The position numbers and the translations under genes are program-made. Below the pieces are notes generated by a model, which was given only the letters and a program-made list of their open reading frames with translations, searched no databases and was not told where the DNA came from. This document shows, piece after piece, positions 45,288 to 58,000 of a stretch of 64,000 nucleotides of DNA. The DNA is taken from contig NW_020289997.1 in the NCBI RefSeq assembly GCF_003144195.1, positions 620,001 to 684,000 of the forward strand, read 5' to 3'. Positions within the stretch are counted from its first letter, which is position 1. Every line of letters begins with the position of its first letter. Origin of the DNA: Ceraceosorus guamensis (lineage: Eukaryota; Basidiomycota; Exobasidiomycetes; Ceraceosorales; Ceraceosoraceae).

Positions 45288-45295
45288 ATGAGTCA
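45274..45295 (+). promoter_or_regulatory. Inverted repeat (hairpin) over the EAF1 start codon
   Basis: Arms TGACTCATC (45274-45282) and GATGAGTCA (45287-45295) are exact complements around a GATT loop. The ATG at 45288-45290 is inside the 3' arm. As DNA each arm contains TGACTCA, the Gcn4/AP-1 consensus; as RNA it can fold into a 9-bp stem on the start codon. Confidence 0.6.
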
Positions 45296-48200
45296 TCTTC
45301 CAACAGCCTCGTCCGAGGCTTCGACGAGCGTGGCAATGACGCCAATAAGCAGTAGCACGCTGGAAGGCCTCTTACCGAGCCGTAATAAAGCTTCTGCTAT
45401 CGCGAGCAGCTCGCGCGTGACATTGGATCAGCTAAGAGCGGAGCACGTTGCAGAGCATCAGCGTCAGATCGCGTGAGTACAGGTCAGATTGCGCTAGCAT
45501 AGGACGCCGTGCTGCTTGGATCTCTCACGTCCCTCGACTTCGGACCATCGTTGCAGTGGAGTCAGGGAAGCGCATGCTGCAGACCTTCGAGAACTGCACT
45601 TCATGTTGACGAAAATCAATCGACTTGACGAGGACGGGTCTCCCGCTCATCCGCCAAGTGCAGCAGAATATCCGATACAGAGTGGCAGCGAGTCCTTCTT
45701 CGCTCTGTGGGAGCTCGACAAGACTAGCAAGAGCATCATGGAGCTGCAACTTCCCGTCATGCCCAGCGCGCCCCTTTCGCTTTCGCTGCCTGTCAAGCTC
45801 GAGCCCTTGCGCGCTCAAAAAAGTGTAACAAGAGAGAATACGTCGACGACACCTTCCACGCAGACTGCAACACCCCAACGTACACCGTCTGGCGGCACGA
45901 AAACATCAGCCAGTCCAAAGAAGCCTGCTCAACCAAAGAGCGCACCTTTTGTCCCTCCCGCTTCAGTTCCTCCCCCTTCACCGAAGAAAGTTGCCGCATC
46001 GCCTGTCAAAGAGCCTCTGGGCTCTACACTGATCCTCCCGTCCAACACAAACACCCCGGCTAGTCATGGCGCTGCGACGACACCCACACGAGCAGGTGCT
46101 GCACTCCCCCAGAGTGGCAGCATCAGCGCTACCGCACAGACTTCCGCCACTCAAGGTACTCAAGCATCTGAATCTCTCAATTCGCAGGGTGGTGAAGAGG
46201 ATGCCACGCAATCCACGAGCGTCACGGTGCCAAGCGTGGGGTTGGGCTCCCAGACTACAGTGATCCCGTCGCAGCCGCCGCCCAAGTCAGATCCCTCGGC
46301 GGCGCTTCTCGCGGCTGGGCGAGGCCTGCTGGAGGAGCAGATGCAAGAGGACACTCTATCGGGAGACTTACTGCCACTGCATCCGACTTTGCAGCAACTA
46401 GCACCGAATCCGCTATCCATTACCTACGCTTCCTCACTTCGCCCATTACCTCCGGATCCTTTCCGACGATATACAGGCCAAGGGATTTCGGGAGGTCAGA
46501 TTCACCACAAGGGTGCCAAGAAGGCGGTGCAGCTTCCTCAAACTCGTCAGGGAGTGCCTCCACCCTCTGGGCCGGCAGGAGCAGGACCTGCTGATCTGTG
46601 GCAATGGGCTGTGCGAGCGAGAGCGAGCCCGTGTGCTGGGCTGGTAGGAAAAGCGGACAAGTGCTTGATGACGACGGACTGGCGCGCCGCTTTTTCAGAG
46701 CAGCGCTTCATTCGCGCAATGACGCGCATCGAGAAGCTCAAGACGCGCGGCGAGTGGAGCTTCCGCCAACCGAAGAAGCAGAAAGGACCGCACATTCGCA
46801 AAGCGCACTGGGATCACTTGCTAGAAGAGATGCGCTGGATGCAGACAGACTTTCGAGAAGAGAGGCGCTGGAAGACTGCAGTTGCTTTTCATTTGGCTCA
46901 TGCAGTCAAGGCGTGGCATCAGGCGAGGACACCTGCTGCTAGAAAGGCAATGTGCATATCTCGAAGTCCGATCGCACGTCTGTCGACGCCCTCTGAGGAT
47001 GTTGAGTTCACCGACGTCCAGAATACAGCGCAGCAGGTCAAGCGAGAGCGCGACGAACAGGACGTTGAGATGGAGATCACCGATGTCAGGCCCCACAAGG
47101 AACCCAAGGTCAAGTCAGAGCCTGGGCTTGGACAATCTGGGGAGGGTTCTGTTGAAGTATCCACTGCTGATGCGCGCCGAGAGGAAGACGCGGACGCCGA
47201 GGGCGAGGAGGATGCTGATGCTGAAGGTGAAGATGATGACGCAGAGGCGGATGCAGACGCAGATGCAGATGCTGAGGCAGACGACGTCGACCGATCACTG
47301 GCCTTGGAGCTCGATCGCGAGCGCGACTCGAAGTCGGATTTGCCTCCGGTGACTTTCGTCAAGGAGCCGCTGGCCCCTCAAGGACCTCAGCCTGCCCTCA
47401 GCGCTTCAGAAGCTGTGCAGGCCAACAGCAACAGTCAAGCAGACGGGGTCATGGGCGTGCGCAGTGACGTCGCGCTTCGCGACACCACGTTGGCCGAGGC
47501 TTTGCCGCCGAACCTTGCATCTCTGGCACGCGGTCCCGTCTTCTCGTTGGACGTGGGAGCAACCACGATCTCGGCAAGTGCAATCGTTCAGGAGCTGGAC
47601 AAGCAAGTTGCTGCCACGGCGTTGGGCTTGGAAGTGGAAGATTTGCCATCTGACATAGACATCGATCAGATCACCGTATCGAGCTTGTTTCCCGAGCTAC
47701 CTCTGTACGACGCCCCCGCCGAGCCGGACGAGTCCGGCAAAAATGATCGTCGCTGGGATGATGGGAGTCTTAATGCGCCACCTCGCCTCACTCACGTCAG
47801 TCGATTGCTGGACTCTAAGCCGTTGCTCGTTACTACCCTGCAGCCCTCGAAAAATCGTGCGATGGGCAGATGGCGTGAAGACAGCGATTGGATGATCGCG
47901 TCCTCACTTGCAGATCCAAATAAGGGCGTGGTTCCGGAACTTGTCGATATCCCATTGCAACCAGGCTCGTTCATATTTGCACGCAAAAGCAACAAGGCTT
48001 CTCGCGAGATTGCGAACGTTGGCGGAACTCCAGCGGCACCCAGCAATGCGGATTCTCGAGCTGCGCTTTTCATGTGGAGCAACGAGGAAGACGAGTATCT
48101 TGCAGCGCTCGTCCGGCAGTACGGCACGCATTGGCTGCTGATTTCGGACTTGTTCAACTCCACACGCCTTGCTGTACCAACGGATAAGCGCGAAGCGTGG

Positions 48201-49960
48201 GACTGCTACGATCGCTGGCAGCGGCTGCAGAAGGCTGCTGATGAAGGCAAGACGCTTCCGCCGACTCCGGTGTTACCCGCATCTGCGGAGATAAGCGCAT
48301 CGAGCAGCGAGTCCGGGCCAGGCTCCTCAACGTCTTTCGCGATGAAGCGCGACAAGATCAAGGCGAAGCTGGGACAGAAGTATGACGGGTCGCGAAGGAA
48401 GATGCGCCAAGGCAACATTGGAGACGTCATGCGCAAGTGTGCTAGGAAGCGCGACGCCCTCGCGAAGCCCAAGGCGGACCAAGCGGCTCAGCGCAAAGTC
48501 AATTTGAACATGCACGAAACCCACTCTCAGTTTAAGCCTGGCAGAGTTCTCACTCCTCAGGAGCTGAGCAACGCCAAGGCTGACAGGGACGAACAGAATC
48601 TTCGCCAGTACTATGCAATGCAGCAGCACCGGGAAAGAGAGCGACTGCAAGCCCAGCAAGCGGCAATGGCAGCCTCCAATCAACAGCAACAAGCTGTCCA
48701 GCAGCAGCAACAGACGCAGCAACAGCAACAAGCACGTGGAGTTCCTCGACAGTCACAAGGGCCACCGTCTTCGCAGCCTCCGACCCAACAAGTTCAGCTT
48801 GCAGCGCCAGGCCAGCAGCAGCAACAGCAACCCAACGCTGGCAGTCCCAATGGTCGAGCTACCCCTCAACAGCAAACGCAGGCCGCACGTGCGCAGCAGC
48901 AGCAGCGTCTCAGCCTCTCACAGCAGGTACAACAGGCTCATATGCAGCAACAGCAGCAGCAGCAGTCACAGCAGGGAGCGCAGCAAGCGCCTGGTGGCCG
49001 GCCCTCTACGCCGCAGGGTGTGCGACCACCCCCACACAGCGTTGCGACCCCGATGAGTGGTGCGACGTCGCTGGCTCAGAACGTGAGCGCGCCTCAGTTC
49101 CGACCGCCGAACATGCAAGGTCAACCACTTGTTCAGCCACAGCAGCAGCAGCACTTTGGTTCTGCAGCGGGTACTCAGTCGCCCGTCACGGTTAGACCAC
49201 CCAACAACGGTCAAGGTCAAGCGCCGCAACCACTGCCTAGCCAGCTGGCGTCTTTGCAGGCCAGTCTGACACAGAGCTTGACAAGTTCATCGTCGAATTT
49301 CACGCAGGAGCAGGTGAGTACGGGCAGCACCGGTGCAGTTATGTTGTCCTGTGCCCCTATCAAACACCTGTTCTTTTCATGCTTGTCCAGATACAAAATC
49401 TCGCTCAGCAGCTCTGGCGACAATCCCAAGCTCAGCAACAGCAGCAACAGCAGCAGCAGCAGCAGCAGCAAGCAGCGCTGCAAGCTCAGCTCGCCTCGTT
49501 CCAGCAACAGCAGCAGCAAATGGGTCAAGGACAGCTGCCTCAGCAGCCGCAGCCGCAGCAGCAAACGCAGCAGCAACAACAGCAGCAAGCCCCGATGCAG
49601 ATGCAGGGGCAGTCGCAACCTCAGCAACAGACTCAGCAATCGGCGCAACTGGCGCCAGCCAATGCGCAAACCGCGCAGCGGCCACCACAGCACGTGCGAC
49701 CTGGCGGCGGGGTGCAGCGACCAGTTCAGCAGGGACAGCAGGTCAGACCATCGGGGCCTGGCAATTCTCAGGCCAATACGGGTGTGCCTCGACCTCAACG
49801 ACCACCGCAAAACGCTTCTAAGCCTGCATCAGGTGGACAAGCCGTGAGACCCGGTTCAAAGTCAGCAGCAAGACCTGCCTCTGGAGCTGCCCAACCAAGG
49901 CCGCCGCAACAGAATCCTCGCCCTGCCGCTAACGTGCCAACTCCTAGGCCGAATCCATGA
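45288..49960 (+). CDS. EAF1: EAF1/VID21, platform subunit of the NuA4 acetyltransferase
   Basis: Scaffold of the NuA4 histone H4/H2A acetyltransferase in the nucleus. Three exons: 45288-45472, 45557-49313 and 49391-49960, giving 1,503 aa. The frame upstream starts at a GTG (45273), so the ATG at 45288 was taken. The first intron (84 nt) joins phase 2 to GVREAHAADLRELHFML, a helix like the Eaf1 N-terminus. An HSA domain (about 440-520: EKLKTRGEWSFRQPKKQK, then HWDHLLEEMRWM) would bind actin and Arp4. An acidic Asp/Ala/Glu run follows, then a SANT domain (about 900-950: MWSNEEDEYLAALVRQYG and WLLISDLFNS), basic patches, and a Gln-rich C-terminal 400 residues encoded largely by CAG/CAA. Divergent from SKP1. 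Confidence 0.92.
49433..49590 (+). repeat. CAG/CAA repeat tracts coding polyglutamine
   Basis: Several CAG/CAA runs in the last exon of EAF1 (with more in 48660-48970), read as Gln in the accepted frame. Likely length-variable. Confidence 0.85.
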
Positions 49961-50156
49961 ACTTGGGTGGAGAGCCGAGGATATATATGGGAAGCCAAGC
50001 TACCATAAAGTAGCACGTACATCCGCAGATGACAATCGTGATTACGTCAATCACTTTGAGCATGGAAGTCTGTGTATTACGTTGCGCCTGAGTATGCTGA
50101 GACGCTTCGAAGAGCCCTCGCCCTTCGTCTGCTTCCCCGCATCCATCGTGGACTCG

Positions 50157-51585
50157 CTACGTAGTCGGCAGCGAGCCAGACTTACGTATCGTGCCCTTCT
50201 CCTTCAATTTCGCGTGCGTTGTCATCTCTTGCAGAGCTGCAAAGCTATCGATCGGAGGGTGTTCGGGCATGTTACGCACAGCTGCATAGCCCGTCACTTG
50301 TCGCGGAACCGCACCGGTCACCTTGGCATCAGGGTGATTGTGAATCTGCTTTGAGCCGGGAGGCCAAGCGAGATCAGGGGCAATAGGAACTCGGTAATAG
50401 GCATATCCCGTTTCGCTTCTGATGAGGTGGCTTCGACTCTTTGCGTAGCCCAGGAACGCCCAACCTTGCTTGTCGTGGAGCATACCTCGCTCCACCTTCG
50501 GAAAGCGAGACATGGACACTTTGAGTTTAGCCAAGCATGAGGAAAGGAAGAGAAGAGGGGCCAGCGACTCACCCTGAAGTGGTCCACATTTGGAATCTGG
50601 TGGCGGAAGTGATGCATGGACTTCTCCAACGCGTTTGCGTGGACGACGTCGTGGACCCTACCCATGTCGACGGTCAAGCCGTCAACCGTGCGTTTCTGAG
50701 GAGGGTCGGGAATGCGACAGTGAGCGCTCGCTGATGCAAGGACCTGATTCCCTGGATGACTGCTAGCTCACAATGCTCTTTCCTGGCATTTCGTTGAGGT
50801 CTAGGATCTGGGGTCCGTTGCGCACATACCGCCAGCCGGGTCGCTTGCCAGCCGTATTGCGGGTGTCTGTTGCGGGGCTGCGGCTCGTACCAGAGGCGTC
50901 TCCTGCTGTTCTCTCGCCACTGGCCTCGGCTGGATCATTGGGACCAGCGCTATGTGGCGTTGGTTCGCTCGATCTCGGCTTTTGGACTCTCCCTGCGCCA
51001 CCAGCGTCCGAAGCTCCGACTCCAACATGCCAAGGTCTCTTGTTGGCGCCTGTGTGTCTGACCATGGCGGATTTGGTCTGACGTTTTGGAGCCCGCATGT
51101 GGCTAGGGAACGGTCCCAGCGTGAAGCGAGGCACCGAATCTGCTCCTCGGTGCGGCAGGGAATTTGTAGCTGGAGTATTTGTCAGTGTTGAGGTTGCCAG
51201 AGCTCCTTGGTCGCCAGGCAGCTCGAGATTTGCAGTCGGATTCAATAGATGAGCTCGGCTTCCGCTTGCCTCTGCAGCCGCTTTCGAACCCGCAATCAAG
51301 CGCTTTTCTAGCCGAGCTCCAAGGCGGCTGCGCTTCACTTCGTACCGCTTGCCACGTCGAGCCGTGTCGAGGTCTGACCAAGACGATCTCCGCGAGTGGA
51401 GCTGAAGTTGCCGAAGTCAGCTTCGTTGACCAAGCCGAGGCAGCGAGGTTTGAGCTCATGTCATCACTCACCTCGTAAGCCCCTTTCCTTTGCATCGGCT
51501 TAGCCAGAAATTCCGCCACGGAAGGGTGCGCGAGCCAGCTGCTCAAAAACAACGCCCCCATCAGCAAATGACTTGAAGCCCACAT
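50157..51585 (-). CDS. Uncharacterised protein (401 aa)
   Basis: Not recognised. Four exons on the minus strand: 51472-51585, 50772-51401, 50573-50695 and 50157-50495, all phase 0. The start is the ATG at 51585; upstream frame is open only to a TTG. The N-terminus is hydrophobic (MWASSHLLMGALFLSSWL), perhaps a membrane or import signal. The middle is basic then Ser/Thr/Gly/Pro-rich. The last third looks folded and conserved: WRYVRNGPQILDLNEM, TVDGLTVDMGRVHDVV, ERGMLHDKQGWAFLGYA and ETGYAYYRVPIAP. The final acceptor is uncertain: CGAAG at 50496 keeps phase, while a nearer AAAG does not. The exon structure makes a real gene likely. It abuts EAF1 (196 bases, convergent) and the intersectin gene upstream. 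Confidence 0.65.
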
Positions 51586-52027
51586 CTCGAATGGACCAGT
51601 TGCTGAAGATCTTTCAAGTGCGGCGCGTTCGACGATGGAGATGCCACTAAGGAGAGGATGGTGCTTACGCCAGAGTCTGCCCAGCAAACGGTTGATGAGA
51701 GACAGTGCGAAGCGCAAGAAACGAGGACACGAGTGCTCGGGGACCAGAGAAGGCAGATCTTTCCATCTGTTTATACATCATTCCGCTGTGGAAGCGAGCC
51801 CGAGTGGTGGGTCCCTATCGCCACTCTAATCGCTTGCCAGTCTGGTGGCAAAGTGGCGGAAGCGCGTCTAGCAGCGCGCCGCCGCCACCATCACTATAGT
51901 CATCAGTTCTAGATATACCTGTAGATGCAACACTGCTGAAATGCACCATTGCTCTCGTACAGCGCACTATGTACAGCGCTGATGCCCTGTTCAAGGTGAT
52001 GTTGCATTCATGATTGCAAAGGAAACG
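51586..52027. other. Short intergenic region
   Basis: Promoter space of the uncharacterised gene and 3' end of the intersectin gene. A TATAAAC on the minus strand at about 51765-51771 may be a TATA element. No gene seen. Confidence 0.45.
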
Positions 52028-55000
52028 TTAGTACAGCGAAATGCCTTGACTGTGCGTGCGGTGGTGGCCGGATCTCGGTGCATTCAGTGCGGCCTGAAGA
52101 CACGCGCTTCTCGCGTGGTTGATGGCGGCCATCCAAGCATGCGCCGATTTTGGTGAGGAGGTTCTGAGATTGATCTTGTCGGAGCCACCGACGATCACTT
52201 GGAAGGCAGACTCGTCGCGTGCCCCAGTCAGCCGAGAAGGAACGTCTCTCACAACGATCTCTTCGAGAGGAATGGGCATGCGATACAGCTGTGGTCGTCG
52301 GTTGCCAGCAGCATCTTCCTTGCCTTCTTGCAAGAGAATCAAGAGATCCGAAGTGAGAAGCGTCGTCAATTTGCGACCAGACTTGTGCTTCGAGAGCACC
52401 TCTTCCTTTAAAATTTGGCGCGGTCCCATGACTCTCGTATCCTTGGTGAGGTCCAGCCTAGCAGCGTTTCCAACCCAAAGATACTCGCTAATCGCTGCCA
52501 GACGATCTCTAGTCTCGCGCGTCCGTATCGCTTCGTTTGTTGAAGCCAGTATGGATTCGGCAGTGCGTAGCGACTCATGCAAGCTGTCCTTCTCTGCTGC
52601 ATCGATGGCGGCTTGATCACTGTATCTCATGATTTGCGAGATCAACAAAGGATAACGAGTGAGTCGCTGCATGGGAATCAGGAGAAAGCTGGACAGATCG
52701 AGTCCGCGTGCCGCGGGATTCTCGCGCCGAATGGTCTGCAGCTGAGCTTCCAGAACGGAATTACGGTCCCTCTCGGCTTGCAGGATCTGCGCTGCTGGCG
52801 TTTGATTGACGCAGTACGGCAAGTATACTCGCATCGCTGCGATGTGCTTCGCGAGAATGTCCCCCAAGCCGCTGACGATTACTTCTTGCCTTTGCCGAGA
52901 CTCGAGATCAGAGAGGAGCGATACTGCCACCAGAAGCACTTCTTCGACGTTGGCGAAGATGACGGTGGTAGCCTTAGCACTGAGTAGACCGGATGCGTGC
53001 ATTGTGTTGAAGAAGACCTGGCAAAGCATAAGAGCTACATCAGCATGCTCACTTACGATACCAGACGCTTTGTGCTCACCTCAACAATGATCTGCAAGTC
53101 GCGAACGTGGGTGCTTTCGGTAGCAATCAGCTCGTGGATCGCTTCTTGACGTTTGCGCTCAACGCCGTCCAAGGAGGCTGCTACCTCTGCAGGAATACCA
53201 GAGGCCCATCCTGTGAGCGACGTGGTAGGCACAGTTCCGACAGACTGGGCGCTGCTGGCGAGAGAGGCAGCATCACTAGCAGGACCGCTAGGCACTCCAA
53301 GCGACGGAGAGTCTAGACGCATGGGACCAGATATCATTTCGGTCGTGCGACTGGGGACAGGGCTAGGAGCAGCTTTGCGCGACGTCATGCTAGCTTTGAG
53401 ACTGCTGAAAAGACCGGACGATTTGCCTTCCGGTGTTGGCGAGCCAGTTGGAGGCGGAGAGCCGGGCGGAGACGACATAGAGAGAGCCTGGATAGCCGAG
53501 CTCGTTCTCTTGTGACGCTTTGGCGTTGCACTACTAGTAGCCGGAGGGGCTGATTGCTGCAAAGAGACCTCGGCGGCCATCTTTTGATATTGATCGAACG
53601 CATCATCCATACGCTTTTCTGGCTCAACGGCGGGTACTTGAGGGAGTGGTCTATCGGGTCGTCTTGCGCGAAGAGTGTTCTTGCTGCGGCGCTGCTTCAC
53701 GGTGGGATCCAGCGAGTCAGGTTCGCCCTTCGACTTGCGCCGGACCGTAGTGCGTCTTCGTACCATCAGATCTGGCACCCCTTCTTCTGTCGTGGCTTCG
53801 TGGAGATCAGGCGGCAGATCCGCGGCGTCCTTGGAATGGACCGGCGAGGCCGCCTCGTCATTTCGTATCAAGACCCCAGCAGCCTCGAGCAGTCTGAGCC
53901 TCTCCTTTACTCTTCGTGTGCGCATTTCGTCCGTCTCCGCTTCGTCGTCGTCATCATCCTCTTCCTCACTCGAAGTCCATCCCGTAGTCGACTCGTCCGA
54001 GTCGTCCTCAACTCCAACTGTCTCATCAGAGATACCAGTATTCGAGACCGGAGCAGCAGACAAGTTCGAGGCATTTTGGACTTCCAAGGCTTCGTCACGC
54101 GAAAGCTCAAGAGCACGATTCAGATCTTTTTGTCTGACTCGGGTTGTGACGAAGAAGCGCGTCAGTCGCCTGAAATTTCGTGAACGCTCGCTTGGCCATC
54201 TTCGGATTCGGACTTACTCTCGCGCCCTAGCTACTCTCATCAGACGCTCGTCTTTCTGCGAAGCAGCTACAGCTCGTCGAAGCTCATCAGCATCTGGATC
54301 CGCCAGAACCTGATCAGAAGCTCCAATCGCAGCTGGCAAGCTTGCGACATCTTGCACATCGCCACCGCTCATCTCTTGAGTCCGACTGGCTACGGTTTCA
54401 ACATCTGCGCGCTTCCGCTCTTGTCCCGCTCGCTGCGACGCGAAGCGCGATTCCGCCGATCGATCATCTAGCGGTGGCGCAGGTTCCGTTTCCATTTCGC
54501 CGGACGGCGCAGAACTTTGCCAAGCGGCAAAGATTGCGTTATCTGGCTGAGCAACACGAGGGCTCGGAATGCCTGGCAGCCCCGCTTTGGAAGCCGACAT
54601 GACCTCCCCAGTCACGGGCAGCCTCGGGCCAAAAGCGGGCTGCGAGGTCTGACGGTGTGCCGCACCGGCGTGAGGCTGAGTAGCGGGCTGTGGCAAGGCA
54701 GCCATCAAAGGAGAAGCGCCGTTGCTACTCTCACCAGGTGAAGCAGCTACAGCTCGTAGTGTCGAAGCGCCGCTAGCAGAAGTAGATGCTTGGCTGCTGG
54801 CATCGAGCTGGTCAGCACGAGCTTGCTCACTTGCTACCACTGTCATGTCGCAAAGAGACCAATTCAAAGAGTTTCAGGAATGCATCCGGCGCGTCAGTTT
54901 GTATTTCGAGTCATGTGCAAGAGACGGAGAGGGAGAAGTGGGAAAAGAGTCTACCGGTCAGCGCAAAGGGCGGCAAGGAGGACGAAAAAGGGAGACGAAA

Positions 55001-58000
55001 GAACTCTTTTCTCCGCGCCGTAGTGACCAGAAGCGCACGGGAAGAGAATCCAGACTCGCAAATAGGTCAGGAAGGAAGAGTGGGCGGCCGCCAAAGCAAA
55101 GAGCACAAAGACATGATTGCAATGATGATGACCCCACTCTTTCCTTCCTGCCTGCTCGACTGGACCACTCCCTGCCTTGCAGTCAGAACAACGCATCGTG
55201 GAAATGAAAGTCCTTCCTCCTTCCCCTTCGTCCTCCTGGCCCCCAACACGCTGTGGAGCTATGCAAACACCTAACCCCCTAGCGGGCGGAATGAACAGAG
55301 GTACAGAAGGGGACAGGAGAGCAGTGGAGCGATGGACCAACAAGCACGTTGTTGCAGCAGCGTGCCATGCAAGCACAGCTTGCGAAAGCCCATCAAGCGA
55401 GAGCAGTGCAACACTAACCACTGAGGCTCAAGTAAGAGGCGGGAGCAAGCAAGATCCGATCTCCTTGGTCTACCTTCCACCAATCAGCATCTTCCTGATC
55501 CACCACGATCACCTCTTGACCCGTCGTGAAGCTTGCTTCTTCGGGAGAAGAACCCGCAAAGTCGTAGACAGCGGTCGCGTGCGTCGCTGCAGCAGCCAAC
55601 GCGAAGGGTTAGCAATCAGAAACATTGAAAATTTTGCTGAGCTCAAAGGCAGCCTCGTCTACTCACGCTGAATGATCTGCACGTAAGCCCTTGGGAAGGT
55701 GCCCTTCACGCCCTTGGCACCGGTGAGTACGCTTCCGTACCACCAATCGCCTCCAGCGTCCTTCGCAGGATGGCCAAGCACGACGTCATTCTCCTCAAAT
55801 GACACGTCTTCCTCTCGCTGAGCCGCGTACGAGTACAGCGCTCGGCAACGAAGAGTCTGCGTGAAATCGAAGTCCGCAGTCGCGTCTTCCGGATCCGCCG
55901 CTGTCCCAATGACTTCAGAAGCGGCAGCCATGGTCGAGTCCGGCGCCACTACACCAGATGGACTCAGGACAGCTTCTGCATCCTCCGGTCCCTCATCGTC
56001 ACCGCTGTCCTCGGGCTCCTCGGCGACAGAAGGTTCGTCCGGAACCGCGCTGGGATGATGACCATTCATCTGGTCCGCAGCGAGATTATTGGCCCAGTCG
56101 ACGGACTGCCTGTTGGGATTACTAACCGCAGGTGGTGCGATTGGTGCGGCAAGCGGTTCCGCTGCCGCAGGCGGGGAGGGAGGAGGAACGTACTTCTGCA
56201 CAGGCGCGCTGGCGTCCCCGATGACTGCTCCAGCACCAGGGGCTCCCGATCGATCAACAGTAACAGCTTTGCGCAGCTTGAGACCACCTTGAATTTGACC
56301 GAGGAGCGCTCCTCTGTCAGCGTCACCTGGAGGAGCCACGAAGGGCTGCGCGGGAGCAGAAGGAGGCGGAGCGGGTGGAGCAGGGGCACCGAACACTGGA
56401 GGACCACTTGCTGAAGGCGCAGGGGCAGTAGGTGCAGTTGGAGCAGCGGGTGCAGGAGGAGCAGGAGGTGCCGCTGGCGGTGTAGCCCTGCCAGTAGCCT
56501 GCGGGACCAATCCGCTAAAGAGCGCAGCAGCAAGATTCTGACGCGTAGCTCTCGAGCTCGATCCAGGCGCATCAGCTTCCTCCTCTTCCTCCTTGTCGGA
56601 GTCTCCCCAATCATCGTCATGTGTCGGTGCTTTGCGAGGCGCAGCTGCAGGAGCGGTCGATGCAGCGGGGACGTTTTGCCTTGAAGGTGCAGGCAGACCG
56701 TTCGAGACAGCTGCACCTGCTGCAGCCCACGGGTTGCCGCTGGGCGCTCCCGCGCCTGGCGTCGTTGCCGTGCCGGGCTGCATTCGATGGAAGGGGTTGT
56801 TGCTCGTTGCGCCCGCAGGCGACTGACTAGGAGAAGCAGATGCGGCGGGAGGGGCAGGTGGGGCAGGTGGGGCGACAGCGACCGCAGGAGGAGGTGGAGG
56901 AGGCGGAGCAGCAGCTGCTGGCGCAGAGGGTGCAGTGGGCGGGGGAAGGGGTGCGCCCTTGCGAGTAGGCGGAGGAGGTGGAGGTCCTCCCTTTTTGCGG
57001 CTAGGCGCTGGCAACTGTGACGCAGAGGATGGCTGTTTGAACAAGTTCTGCTTCTGCTTGAAAGCTTCTTCTTGTTTCTTCGCTTCTGCTTCCTCCTCCT
57101 CAAGCTTTGCCAAACGAGCCAAACGCTCTGCCTTCTCTTTCTTGAGCACCTCTTCGCGACGCTTGATCATCTCCTCTTGATCGTCGATCTCCTCCTTCAG
57201 CGCTTGCGTCACGGGAGCAGGTGGAGGGGCCGAAGAGCTCTCTTGCGCTTGAGTCTCCGCTTTCACAGCAGCAAGAGCTTGCTTTTCCCGTTCCAGTCGC
57301 TGCTCTTCCAGTCTAGCTTTGCGCGCCTCTTCCCTAGCTAGAGCCTCAGCATCAGCTTGAGCACTGCGTGCCTCAGCTTCAGCCTTGTCAGCAGCGAGCC
57401 TTGCCTCTACTGACGTGTCTGGACCCGAACTTGACGGTGCAACTGCGCCAAGAGCGCGCATGCGCGCTTCGATGCGGGCTTGAGCCTGAGAACGGACCCA
57501 TGCTTGTCTCTCTTCTGGAGTGGCGAATTTGGGAGGACCGGATGGTGCAGGCGACGCGGCAGCGACGGGAGGAGGAGGCGGCGGTGGAGCTGCAGCGCTT
57601 GCTGGTGCGGCAGGCACGGGAGGTGGCAAAGGCGCACGCTCCACAGCAGGAGAAGCACCGGCGGAAGACGGTCGAGAGTTGCGAGAGCGGTCGTCGCGAT
57701 CGCGTCCGTACCGATCATCGCGGTCATCATACCTGTCCCTGTCCCTGTCGCGCCTGCCATAGTCGTCGCGATCCGCACGTTCGTCGTCATATCGACTTCG
57801 AGAGTAGGAGTCGTTTCTGGAGTCTGGCCTGGGACTGCTTCGGGCGCTGTCGCGATAGTCGGATCCTCGACCATACGCACCTTCATTGCGCCGATCTCGA
57901 GCTCTGCTCTCGTTGAGACGACGGTCACGCTTGCGGTCCTCCTTCGCTTCCAAGCGCTTCTCCAGCTGAGGAAGCCGTTCATGATGCAGGTGCAAAAGCT

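Noticed and set aside
49377-49821. Long Ala- and Leu/Arg-rich frames over the EAF1 CAG repeats
   Set aside because: CAG repeats read in other frames give polyAla, polySer and polyLeu without stops; these are shadows.
54214-54867. Separate RhoGEF gene starting at the ATG at 54844
   Set aside because: Kept as an alternative only: the phase across the 579-nt intron fits one gene and intersectins have this domain order, but it is not disproved.
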